A stretch of DNA of 18,227 nucleotides, taken from NCBI GenBank assembly GCA_032353305.1, contig JAUCNG010371149.1, forward strand, positions 1-18,227, written 5' to 3'. The DNA comes from Cephalothrix spiralis. Taxonomy: Eukaryota > Nemertea > Palaeonemertea > Archinemertea > Cephalotrichidae. The translations under genes were made by a program, and so were the position numbers. Shown one piece after another: positions 8,531 to 16,307 of the stretch. Below the pieces are notes generated by a model, which had not been told where the DNA came from, ran no database searches, and saw nothing but the letters and a program-made list of their open reading frames with translations. Positions within the stretch are counted from its first letter, which is position 1. Each line of letters opens with the position of its first letter.

Positions 8531-8753
8531 GCCAAAGGGATCAAATACCGTTTTAATAATAGATAGTGCTTTGTACCCTGAGTTAGCTCCAAGGCCAAGG
8601 CCACCTTCTTCTAGTATTCGTCAATAGCGTTTCATAGTCATCCTATATTATCTTAAAGTCTCTCGCTACGGTTTGAAATTTACCACCCTGAATGCAGGCT
8701 TCAGCGGCTTTTAATAAAACATCTGGAAGCGTATCCTCCCACTTGGTCTTCCA
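8531..8753 (-). pseudogene. psq-type helix-turn-helix fragment of a transposase
   Basis: On the minus strand, WEDTLPDVLLKAAEACIQGG (within 8742-8680) is followed by KFQTVARDFKII and a stop. A +1/-1 shift then gives YRMTMKRY, a second stop and a Gly-rich stretch ending at 8531. The pattern 'W...L..A...G....AR.F.I...T.KRY' is that of the psq/CENP-B-like DNA-binding domain found at the N-terminus of pogo- and Tigger-like transposases and their relatives. The catalytic part is not present. It ends 10 bp from the palindrome. This assignment rests on motif recognition only. Confidence 0.55.
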
Positions 8754-8763
8754 TATATTTTAC

Positions 8764-8867
8764 TTGCGGAGAAGGCAACCAAATGATACCGGTAATTAAT
8801 TTGTTATTGCAAAATATTTTGCAATAACAAATTAATTACCGGTATCATTTGGTTGCCTTCTCCGCAA
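8764..8867. repeat. 104-bp perfect palindrome at end of copy D
   Basis: Positions 8764-8815 are the exact reverse complement of 8816-8867, with no spacer; the centre is aaaatatttt (8811-8820). The right arm is genuine copy D sequence, homologous to copy A at about 1030-1085. The left arm is therefore a duplicated, inverted copy made at the truncation point. Confidence 0.97.
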
Positions 8868-9924
8868 CACTACTTGGAAGAACAACAAATTTACATTTTA
8901 ACATGCCACATTTTTAAGCAATTTAATACTAGATTTCTGTGACGTTTTTTTCGAGCTTGCATCAATCTTAGTCCCAGCCACCACAAATGTCGGGTTGGAG
9001 ACATTGTTGGCAATAGAAACTTTCCGCATACATCATGTATCTTCATTGTATTTGGAACTATTTGGATTTCTTTTGGTCAGTTCGTCGGTCACTGTTGTTT
9101 CTTGGAACACAGCTCTGTGGATATAAATGCAAATTCGACTTTCATGTTGGATGTCTGGACCCAAGCAACATCCTGAATATTTGTTTTTCCAGCTCTTGAC
9201 ACTGTCTGTGTCCGCCATTCTTTTTACGGTACCAGTAATACCGTCACATGCACCTTTTCCATGGCCGGCTTCGAAAAAGTTCCACCTATATTTCATTTCA
9301 TTCAGCCACAGCATTACAAATGTGCCTGTTCCGGTATTAAGATGTTGGTGAATCAGTCCAAAAATGAACCGTATCCGGCTTAAACGACAGTTTTGGCTCT
9401 TGTTTAGGAATTATAGTATCTATTATCTGTAGAACAGTTGACGCATTTTGGTTCAACCTGGTTCAACTCATCTGAAACTACTACAAAGCTAGTATTTATT
9501 ACCTCAGTTGGGTTCTTTTAGTCAATATCGTAAACAACAATGGGGAGCATTGTAACTTGTGATACGTTCCATGTTACCTGCTTCTATGTTACTAGGTAAA
9601 TTCGTTATTAGCTCGATTCTGAGGTTGATTTTTGGAAATCGGGGTCGGTTGTTTTTCACCAAAAATCGGGATAAATATTAATTTTATACAGGATTATAAT
9701 AACACATCCGTAAGATTGATACTTATCCTAACTTCTTCTTGCACTTTCCTAGTTCTTTTGTCCGGATTCCTGCATGCATACTTTTCAGCAAAGACCATCT
9801 GAACTATTACATGTTTTTGCAGTATGGCGTATTTGCTGGAACTGGATTCTAACTCGGAAAACATGCTCTTATTAAAATATTTATAATTTAGTCCCAATCT
9901 GTTAAACATTTTATTGGGACACAC
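8816..9924 (-). pseudogene. Copy D of FAEN/FEAGHGKG family (broken)
   Basis: Read on the minus strand, three blocks match copies A-C. Block 1 (9924-9694) has VIVQMVFAEKYACRNPD, where the Asp of the usual QMDFAEN is Val. Block 2 (about 9530-9390) has NTSFVVVSDELN. Block 3 (about 9330-8816) has WNFFEAGHGKGACDG followed by TVKRMAD, the VFISTELC and IHAVC region, and then a piece of the C-terminal tail. Stops and frameshifts separate the blocks, and about 130 bp of unrelated DNA lies at 9560-9690. The far end collapses into the 104-bp palindrome. Function is unknown. Copies on one strand, surrounded by transposase remnants, suggest a mobile or transposon-captured gene. Confidence 0.72.
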
Positions 9925-9980
9925 AATAAAAATAAATTGAAGGTGTCAGTTGACACCATGTACCGCTAGAATATAAACTG

Positions 9981-10233
9981 GGTGACCACTCACCTGGAAA
10001 ACAGGGAAATTACTGGGGGAAAATTGGTTAAAAAAAACAGGGAAAAGTCGGAGAATTTTTCAAATTTTGATGAAAGTCAGGGAGAAATATTCCAGAGAAT
10101 TAGTTCACGACAAATTATTGGTCGTGAAATACATTTTCATGACAAAATATATGTCTCCAAAAACGCATGGTAAGGGACATTTTTTTTAATGGTCAGGGAT
10201 TTCAGGGAGAAGTCACGGAATTTTGAAATTTCA
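9981..10233 (+). mobile_element. gtcaggga-family element, 3' truncated
   Basis: This starts ggtgaccactcacctgg like the copy at 10498 and follows it through the tatatgtct block and the final 'gaattttgaaattt'. It lacks the terminal ggtcaccc, because a different repeat (from about 10236) abuts it. The flanking 70 bp upstream are also duplicated in front of the second copy. Confidence 0.65.
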
Positions 10234-10235
10234 AA

Positions 10236-10297
10236 GGTCTGATATAACGTGGTCTTAGCAGAGTAAAGGAAGTGAAAAATATTTTCGCAGAGGGAAT
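10236..10297 (+). repeat. Short dispersed repeat, second copy
   Basis: 'ctgatataacgtgg', 'cttagc', 'gagtaaagga' and 'ttttc-cagaggga' occur here in the same order as at 5826-5890. There is no coding content. It may be the end of a larger transposon, since at 5826 the same block directly abuts the Mutator-like fragment. Confidence 0.6.
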
Positions 10298-10497
10298 TTC
10301 TGACAGGTCAAATTATTCAAATTCTTTTTCTTATGGAAATTTTCACAGAGAGCAAATTTTAATACCATCTCGAAATCAAAATGCATGCTCACACCCAAAT
10401 TTGTTTCATGTTTTATATTTTATTGGGACACAGTGACACACAATCAAATTGAATTTAAGGTGTCAGTTGACGCCATGTACCTCTAGAATATAAAGTT

Positions 10498-10784
10498 GGT
10501 GACCACTCACCTGGAAAACAGGGGAAAGTCATGGAAAAAATTGGTTAAAAACAACAGGGAAAATTCGGAGATTTTTCAATTTTTGATGAAAGTCAGGGAA
10601 AAATATTCTAGAGAAAATATTCCACAAATTATTTGTCGTGAAATACATTTTCATGACAAAATATATGTCTCAAAAGACAATTTCATGGCAAATTATATGT
10701 CTCTTGGTCAGGGAATTATTTGAAATGGTCAGGGATTTCAGGGAAAAGTCTGGGAATTTTGAAATTTAAAACAGTTGGTCACCC
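10498..10784 (+). mobile_element. Full-length gtcaggga-family element (about 287 bp)
   Basis: It begins ggtgacca at 10498 and ends tggtcaccc at 10784, so the ends are inverted. Inside are repeated 'cagggaaa' and 'gtcagggatttcaggga' words and a central block with catgacaaaatatatgtct. Relatives in the window lie at 9981-10233 (3' truncated) and 15840-15974 (5' truncated). Short open frames across it are not conserved as protein between copies. It is best read as a non-autonomous repeat. Confidence 0.7.
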
Positions 10785-11050
10785 GGCCTGATTGAAGTTA
10801 ACGTGTCAGTTGACATTGTGGTTAAGGGCCGCCTAAAACATATCAAGATGGCATAATTGCATAAACATGACTCTTTATTACATATCGAGCGGCAAGTGTC
10901 GCGGTCAAGCATCATGATAAATATATAAATCATAATGGTCGCGCATAGCGCGTACAACACGCAGTGTGTAACTGCTATATACTCAACTCCACTACAGACA
11001 CCATGTACTGCTAGAACATTCAATCATGAAACGTGTATGTCCTTTTGCAG
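10785..11050. other. Non-coding gap before GOGAT exon a
   Basis: These 266 bp carry two short pieces of the leader repeat (10797-10816 and 10995-11015) and otherwise nothing recognisable. They end in the pyrimidine-rich acceptor of exon a. No additional GOGAT exon was found. Confidence 0.6.
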
Positions 11051-11231
11051 GGTAAAGCTGAGCACATAACTATATCTGGGCACGACGGAGGAACCGGCGC
11101 AAGTAGCTGGACTGGAATCAAACACGCTGGTCTTCCATGGGAGCTTGGAATTAGTGAAACTCATCAAGTCCTTACAATGAACGATCTTAGATCGAGAATT
11201 GTTCTGCAGGCTGATGGTCAAATGAAAACAG
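11051..11231 (+). CDS. GOGAT: Glutamate synthase (GOGAT) exon a: FMN-domain core
   Basis: This exon encodes about 60 residues of the FMN-binding synthase domain, which joins ammonia released from glutamine to 2-oxoglutarate to make glutamate. [10 protein letters not shown], followed by [11 protein letters not shown] and then DGQMKTG near the end, are hallmark FMN/substrate-site motifs of NADH-type GOGAT. The acceptor cttttgcag ends at 11050 and the donor gtaagg starts at 11232. The exon is 181 nt; it appears to open in phase 0 and ends one base into a Gly codon completed by the next exon. The preceding exon, which should encode the conserved GVG...SGVAK stretch, was not found anywhere upstream in the window. 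Codons are intact and the match to eukaryotic GOGAT is strong. Confidence 0.95.
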
Positions 11232-12023
11232 GTAAGGTTACAGGCATCCTCGTTCCCAGGGTGTTTTTGTCTCTTCTCTGACCCTGGTTGAATTTGTATC
11301 GAAATAAACTGAAATATTTTCGCTCAAGATAAAAAACGCAAGCCGGATTTGAATCATTTCATGTCGACCGTCGAAGCGTTGATATCGAAGCCAACTTTCC
11401 ACCTTAATCACTTGACTACCCTAAAGAGAGAAAAATGTTAACACTCGCTATGGGCATGGGTCTCAGTTTTCCTAAGATTTCAGAATATATCCTAAAACAT
11501 CCTAGAATCTTGATGAATTCCTAAAATTTCTTGGAAGTGTCATCATAAAGTACTAAAATTTAGAAAATTTCTCTCACCAACCAAAATTAAAGCGCGTTAT
11601 AATAAGAAAAGCATTAAAAAAAGTTTTGTTCTCATTTAGTGGAATAACGGTTTTATCCCACGAAATCGAGTGTAAAAACCTTTTTATATCACACCGTGGC
11701 TCCAACCCCATTTTCCAACGATTTAAAAACCCCAAAATAGATGATTTGGGTTTTATTAGTACTTCTGCGAAATTCGTATAATATTTCCTTATTCCTATTA
11801 TGTGAGTAACTAACTTAGGCAGACTGACCTGCTAATTTAAATGATGTAACTGTAATGGATCAATGCGACTTTTGCAGGCGTGCATGAGAGGCCACTCTTG
11901 CCCTCGTCCATTTTCCAGTCAAATTGTTGATCAGATCTATTCTCCTCCAAACGACTTTTCGTGAGCCCATTCAAAGGCGAAACTTGGCGAAACATAATCT
12001 CTTGTTTTCTTTGTGGTTTACAG
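11232..12023 (+). other. GOGAT intron a-b
   Basis: This is a 792-nt GT-AG intron. It holds one copy of a dispersed repeat (about 11638-11815, listed separately). Around 11470-11575 is an AT-rich stretch of loosely repeated 'cctaaaattt' words. No gene is visible; the minus-strand reading frames across the end of the intron and exon b are shadows. Confidence 0.85.
11638..11815 (+). repeat. Dispersed repeat, copy 1
   Basis: This starts near agtggaataacgg and contains tatcccac, a block matching 'cgatttaaaaacccaaaat', and later 'tgtgagtaactaact'. The same blocks in the same order occur at 14615-14840, so both are copies of one interspersed, non-coding repeat. Its ends are not sharply defined, and a longer shared family unit is possible. 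Confidence 0.65.
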
Positions 12024-12157
12024 GCAGGGATGTAGTTGTTGCAGGATTGCTTGGCGCTGATGAATTTGGATTCTCTACAGCACCATTGATTGCACTTGGA
12101 TGTACAATGATGCGAAAATGCCATTTGAATACATGTCCCGTCGGTATTGCCACACAG
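12024..12157 (+). CDS. GOGAT: Glutamate synthase exon b: FMN domain end and 3Fe-4S cluster
   Basis: Splicing after 11231 restores the continuous motif [19 protein letters not shown], which ends the FMN barrel. It is followed by [16 protein letters not shown]. The three cysteines are spaced C-x5-C-x4-C, as in the ligands of the [3Fe-4S] cluster that passes electrons to FMN in glutamate synthases. The acceptor is tttacag (12018-12023) and the donor gtatag starts at 12158. The length is 134 nt: two bases complete the split Gly codon, then 44 codons follow and the exon ends at a codon boundary with ATQ. No lesions are seen. Confidence 0.95.
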
Positions 12158-13051
12158 GTATAGTCAATTGACAACATCATTTCATATTCCGTCGTAGAAT
12201 GAAATACAGTGTACATGTAATACCGAAAATGACCTTTGCATTGAATGAAAAACACAAAGTGGGATGTTATGAAAATTGGCCTACTTTTGTATTAAGGCAG
12301 TATCTGGTGGGGCAGGTTTTGGGGCAACAAAAGATACAACAAAATCGAAATGTCAGTATAAGTTTAGGATAGAAACAGATTTTAGACAAGGTTTAGGTAA
12401 TTGCTCCCTCTGATATAAAGTTATTTAATCGCACGGAAGAACTTGATATGATGAGCTTTTGTTAAAAAGCCTGTCAAGATCTTTTAAGCTAGATACTATA
12501 ACCAATAGAATGAAATTACTCAATGAGCATACGTCCGCAGAATCGCAAGAACGCTAGAACGCAACAAATATCAAACATGTTATCCTAACCAATACTAATT
12601 CGTATAATCGTTAGAACGCTAGAACGCCGACGCTTCAAAATTCCTAGTTTGCGGGGGCATAATCGCTAGAAGGCAAGAACGCGACCAAAATCAAACATGT
12701 TTGATTTTGTTGCGCCCCTCACACTAGGAATTTTGAAGCGTCGGCGTTCTAACGTTCCTGCGATTATGCGCATTAGTTTTGGTTAGAATTACATGTACAT
12801 GTTTGATTGTTTTGCGTTCTTGCGATTCTGCGGACTAGTGTGCGGTAGGCTTAAAACTGATCAAATAACTTATTCAATTATTAAGAATATTATTAAAAAT
12901 TATTTAATACTCGAATGATTTAAACTGTACTCCCAAAAACATTTTAAATAATCTACCGGTTTTTTAGTCAGCGGTACCCGTAATCGAATTTGTTTGCCTT
13001 CTGTTTTAGGGATTATTTAGATATTAATTTTTAACCTTCGATTTTTTAAAG
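12158..13051 (+). other. GOGAT intron b-c
   Basis: This is an 894-nt GT-AG intron. Its middle third is a foldback element (12533-12835, listed separately). The remaining flanks (12158-12532 and 12836-13051) are AT-rich with nothing recognisable. Confidence 0.85.
12533..12835. mobile_element. 303-bp foldback element
   Basis: Arms of about 125 nt (12533-12656 and about 12712-12835) are imperfect reverse complements of each other. They begin gtccgcag and end ctgcggac, and share the blocks tcgcaagaacg, ctaaccaa, gacgcttcaaaattccta and the word 'agaacgc'. The centre holds a perfect 24-bp palindrome around tcaaacatgtttga (12686-12709), and a third degenerate copy of the arm motif at 12660-12697. 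There is no coding content. It would form a long cruciform or a hairpin in the pre-mRNA. Target duplications are not clear. Confidence 0.75.
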
Positions 13052-13336
13052 GATCCCGTGCTTAGAAAGAAGTTTGCTGGAGAACCAGAACATGTTATTA
13101 ACTATTTCTTCCTATTAGCCGAAGAAATCCGAGAACTAATGGCACAACTCGGATTTAGAACGTTCCAAGAGCTAATCGGTCGAACAGATATGCTTCGAAT
13201 GTCAAATGATTATTATTCAGACAAAGCCAGGCTCTTGAATTTCAAGCCCATCTTGAAGAATGCCTTAAACGGCTGCCCGAACCAAAATATTGTCGGTGGA
13301 TCAGTTGAACAATACTTCGGTTTGGAAAAACGAATG
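13052..13336 (+). CDS. GOGAT: Glutamate synthase exon c: linker after the 3Fe-4S site
   Basis: This exon encodes 95 codons starting DPVLRKKFAGEPEHV and continuing through FFLLAEEIRELMAQLGF and IGRTDML. This is the conserved stretch between the iron-sulfur cluster and the C-terminal beta-helix domain. The residues after IGRTDML (about 52 to 95) are less conserved, as usual for this linker. The acceptor tttttaaag ends at 13051 and the donor gtaagt starts at 13337; both exon ends are phase 0. The open frame continues past the donor to 13408, but that tail is intronic transposon sequence and should not be included. Confidence 0.94.
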
Positions 13337-13366
13337 GTAAGTTTTTGTATTTACACGGCCATCCAA

Positions 13367-13856
13367 GAGGGTCCGGAATTTTTTTTCTTCAACCGTAAAT
13401 CGACCTAAAATCGACTACGTAAAACGTAAAACGAGGTGTTTCAATAAACGTAAATCGTAAAACACGATTACTCGTAAACATTAACCGTAAATCGACTTAA
13501 ATCCCGCAACCTTAAAGTGTAAAAATCTATTTAGGTTAAATTTCGTAATTGTAAACCGTAATCTAGATCATTTTTCCGTAACCGTAATAGTAATATATCA
13601 TGGCGTAAAACGTTAATTGTTCAGCGTTATCTACGAAAACTGCAATAACATGTTTGTTTATGTTTTTTGTAAAGCATCGTGCTCTTCGGATCGAAAATTG
13701 CTTTCAAACTCTTAAAATTCACTGTCATTATTCACAAAAAAAGGTATTCCGTACTTAAAATAGGCAAATTTTGCGATGGCCAAAATAATTTTGCGATCGT
13801 AAACTTAAAATGGCCAAAATAAGTCCGTAAACCGTAAACGGGACTTCCAGACCCTC
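13367..13856. mobile_element. 490-bp non-autonomous DNA transposon, 12-bp TIR, 6-bp TSD
   Basis: The left end is gagggtccggaa (13367-13378) and the right end ttccagaccctc (13845-13856). Reversed, the right end matches the left at 11 of 12 positions. The element is flanked by direct atccaa copies (13361-13366 and 13857-13862), consistent with a target duplication. The interior has no coding frame but is full of scattered 'cgtaaa', 'cgtaaatcg' and 'gtaaaac' words, especially at 13390-13500 and near the right end. This subterminal repeat density is typical of transposase-bound non-autonomous elements. It lies 30 bp downstream of a GOGAT splice donor. The superfamily is not assigned. Confidence 0.78.
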
Positions 13857-14614
13857 ATCCAAGAAAAAGAACATTACGTCAATTTAGGTTCCGATTTATT
13901 AAGATGGGCACTATTAACTCGGCCTAATTGTATCATAGAATTTAATGATGTCATAAAGTCATACAAAGATGAAATAAATAGAAAAGCATAAAAACTTCTA
14001 CCCTCGCTTCGCTCGGCTTAATATTCTATTATAGCAATATAGACGAGTCACTTTCAGCATTTCAGAAATTTTGCTTAACATAGATGTATTAGCAAAAACA
14101 GTCAAAATAAGCTAGAATGCAATTACTGAAATATTGATGTTTTTATAAACAACTTTCGATATTAATATCGAACAGCATATTGTCGTTCACATTTCAAAAA
14201 GAGCTACATGTATAATGTAAATGCCTAATATATTGATCTTGTGAGTACTTTTGAGTAGGAATGTAATTTTTGTATCATTAGAATGATAACAATGAATTCT
14301 ACGAAAATATAATACATCTTGAAAATTTGGTCAAAGTGACTAGTTTAGTAGCCACATATTCTTAACCTTAAATGTCAGGGGATTCTGTGATTTTGCAGGA
14401 TTTTCGGAATAAACAATTATATATCAGGAACAGTAAGTAAACAATGAGTAAGGAGCATGGTGTCCACTCCTATATTTCCTATAAAAATATAGGATTCCTT
14501 TATTTGTCCTATATTTGATGAAATTATTCTATAGATCCTTTATTTCAGGGCACATTTAGATACTTATGATTTTTTGTAACGTTAAAAAATTTATGGTTAT
14601 TGCACGAGTTTCAA

Positions 14615-14840
14615 GTGGAATAACGGTTTATCCCACGGAAACTAGTGTAATAACCTTTCAATCACGGTTCAATCCCTTTTCCCACATTTTCAAGCGATTT
14701 AAAAACCCAAAAATAGGTAACCGTGGTATAACATAAATTATTTCATTGAACCCAATATCAAAAATTATCGCGCGCACTTCAGCACTCTATATATGATTTT
14801 GATTATTTAAATCTTAGCATGTTGTGAGTAACTGACTCAA
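14615..14840 (+). repeat. Dispersed repeat, copy 2
   Basis: This is the second copy of the repeat at 11638-11815, in the same orientation. It begins agtggaataacgg and contains 'agcgatttaaaaaccc' and 'ttgtgagtaactgact'. It is about 50 bp longer because of extra sequence between the two conserved halves (about 14720-14810). Confidence 0.65.
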
Positions 14841-14888
14841 CGCGCACATTATGAGAATCTGTTTTAGTCTGTTTAAAATCTATAACAT

Positions 14889-14969
14889 TAAACCATTAGT
14901 GTTTATTTCTGTAAAAAATTTCGAGGATGAGTGAAAATCGAGAAATTTTTACAGAAATAAAATGGTTTA
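14889..14969. repeat. 81-bp imperfect hairpin
   Basis: taaaccatt...tttatttctgtaaaaa is followed about 20 nt later by its near reverse complement, ending ...aatggttta. The stem is about 30 bp with one bulge. It could be a remnant of a small inverted-repeat element; no coding content. Confidence 0.6.
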
Positions 14970-15839
14970 TTATTACACTGTAATTTTTTTAACGTTTTGG
15001 TGTATTTTTAAGGGTTTTTGTACGATTTTAATATTCGAACTATACTTTAGCGCGTAGGTAATCAACCCCGTACCCCGGTTCTGTCTTTTAAAATAATGCC
15101 AAGGCAGTATTGATTATTCGTTGATCAACGAGATACACACGTAATTTTATTGATCGCTTTTGCAATTCCCCATGAGTATCATTTAACGCGTGTCAATTAA
15201 TAGCGGAATTATTAAACACGATGACAATTAACAAGTACTCTAGTAGGCGACATGAAAAATAAATGAATGAATTATAACTGAACAGGTTTTCATTTTCTAA
15301 TAAATGATCATAAATGACATTTACAATTTATTTTATTGAGCATCGAGTACTGCTATATTACATGGCTTTAGATAATGTTCATAAATATTCAAGACCTACG
15401 CGTCCGCGATATTTTATTGGTCGCCTTTCTCGACCGTACTTTTTTTCCCTGAGTAATATGCAGATATTTTTTTGCGCGTGTTGTTCGGTTCCCACAATGC
15501 CATTCGCACAACTGGATGAGACCAACTCACTCAGTAGAGTGCAATTCGAGATGATTAGAGATTATCACGAAATGAAATGAACTAATGCAATGTAATAATA
15601 CTATTGAACGTCCTACATAAATGGAAAATACAATTAGAAATTATCCTTTACCTCATAAAAACAAAATGCATCCTTAGCTACATTTTTCCTATTTTTCATT
15701 AATAAACAATATTCTTTGAGGCGTTTGTTGGTATAAACATCCCTTAAAATTTCGTCCCCTTAATTATTACCATAATAAACCTAAGTTTCCTTTAAATTGA
15801 AGACTCATAGGCTCACTTATTGTGCTATAATATTGTGCT

Positions 15840-15974
15840 ATCATGATAAAATATATGTCGCTAAAGACAATTTCATGGCAAATTATTTGTCACCTGGTCA
15901 GGGAAAATATTTGTAATTGTCAGGGATATCAGCGAAAAGTCAGGGAATTTTGAAATTAAAAAAGTGGTCACCCT
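15840..15974 (+). mobile_element. 3' end of a gtcaggga/ggtgacca-family element
   Basis: The sequence gataaaatatatgtc...caatttcatggcaaatta...gtcaggga...gtggtcaccc closely follows the 3' half of the element at 10498-10784, including the terminal ggtcaccc at 15967-15974. The 5' half is missing. It lies inside GOGAT intron c-d. Confidence 0.7.
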
Positions 15975-16182
15975 GTAGTTTATCAAAACTAGCTCATTAT
16001 TGATTATTAAATACATAATATCTTTAGTCTTTCTAGTTTTAACCTTTATGGTGGAATCTTTAATTGAGGTGTACTGTTTATATTATGATCTATTCTTAAA
16101 AATTTGAATTTTGTGGTGAAGTTTTTTTAACTAATACATACTTTGACTAGAATTATATATTTTTTTACATATTTTTCTATAG

Positions 16183-16307
16183 GATAATAATGTTATAGAG
16201 GAAGCTCAAGATGTCATCGATGGTAAAGTGAAATCAATAACTATCCACAGAACTATCACAAACGAAGACAGGACATTTGGAAGTACTTTGAGCTACCAAA
16301 TATCTAG
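16183..16307 (+). CDS. GOGAT: Glutamate synthase exon d: start of GXGXG domain
   Basis: This exon encodes DNNVIEEAQDVIDGK and then ITIHRTITNEDRTFGSTLS, ending in YQIS. It matches the start of the GXGXG (alpha-subunit C-terminal) domain of GOGAT, where the family has a LDxxLIE...DG region followed by N-x-x-R-x-x-G-x-x-L. Joining it to exon c gives GLEKRM-DNNVIEE, which aligns without a gap, so no exon is missing from the 2.8-kb intron between them. The acceptor ttttctatag ends at 16182 and the donor gtatgt starts at 16308. The exon is 125 nt and ends two bases into an Arg codon. Confidence 0.92.

Larger units (their letters stand above)
9907..10770 (+). repeat. Diverged tandem duplication, about 510-bp period
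   Basis: The segment 9907-10233 and the segment about 10417-10770 share the same order of blocks: 'ttttattgggacac', 'aaggtgtcagttgac', 'ccatgtacc', 'ctagaatataaa', then the ggtgacca element. The spacer 10234-10416 begins with a repeat also seen at 5826-5890. Pieces of the same leader recur at 10797-10816 (gtgtcagttgac) and 10995-11015 (gacaccatgtactgctagaa). Confidence 0.65.
13337..16182 (+). other. GOGAT intron c-d (largest intron with both ends in window)
   Basis: This 2846-nt intron contains a 490-bp inverted-end element near its 5' end (13367-13856), a dispersed repeat copy (about 14615-14840), an imperfect hairpin (14889-14969) and the 3' end of a gtcaggga-family element (about 15840-15974). 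The stretches 13863-14600 and 14970-15840 show no coding signal. A short plus-strand frame at 15314-15580 matches nothing I recognise. Near 14470-14540 there are repeated 'cctatattt' words and a 9-bp-stem hairpin. Confidence 0.85.

Noticed and set aside
9981-10784. CRISPR-like or minisatellite array from the repeated gtcaggga words
   Set aside because: The words are irregularly spaced inside dispersed elements with inverted ggtgacca ends, and the DNA is eukaryotic.
11971-12255. Minus-strand frames overlapping GOGAT exon b
   Set aside because: Exact antisense of the iron-sulfur exon, with no support of their own.
13337-13408. Extension of exon c to the next stop
   Set aside because: It crosses a good gtaagt donor and reads into the transposon at 13367. 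Splicing to exon d restores the family sequence.
15314-15580. 88-codon plus-strand frame in intron c-d
   Set aside because: No motif, and spliced exons c and d already join without a gap, so it is not a missing GOGAT exon.
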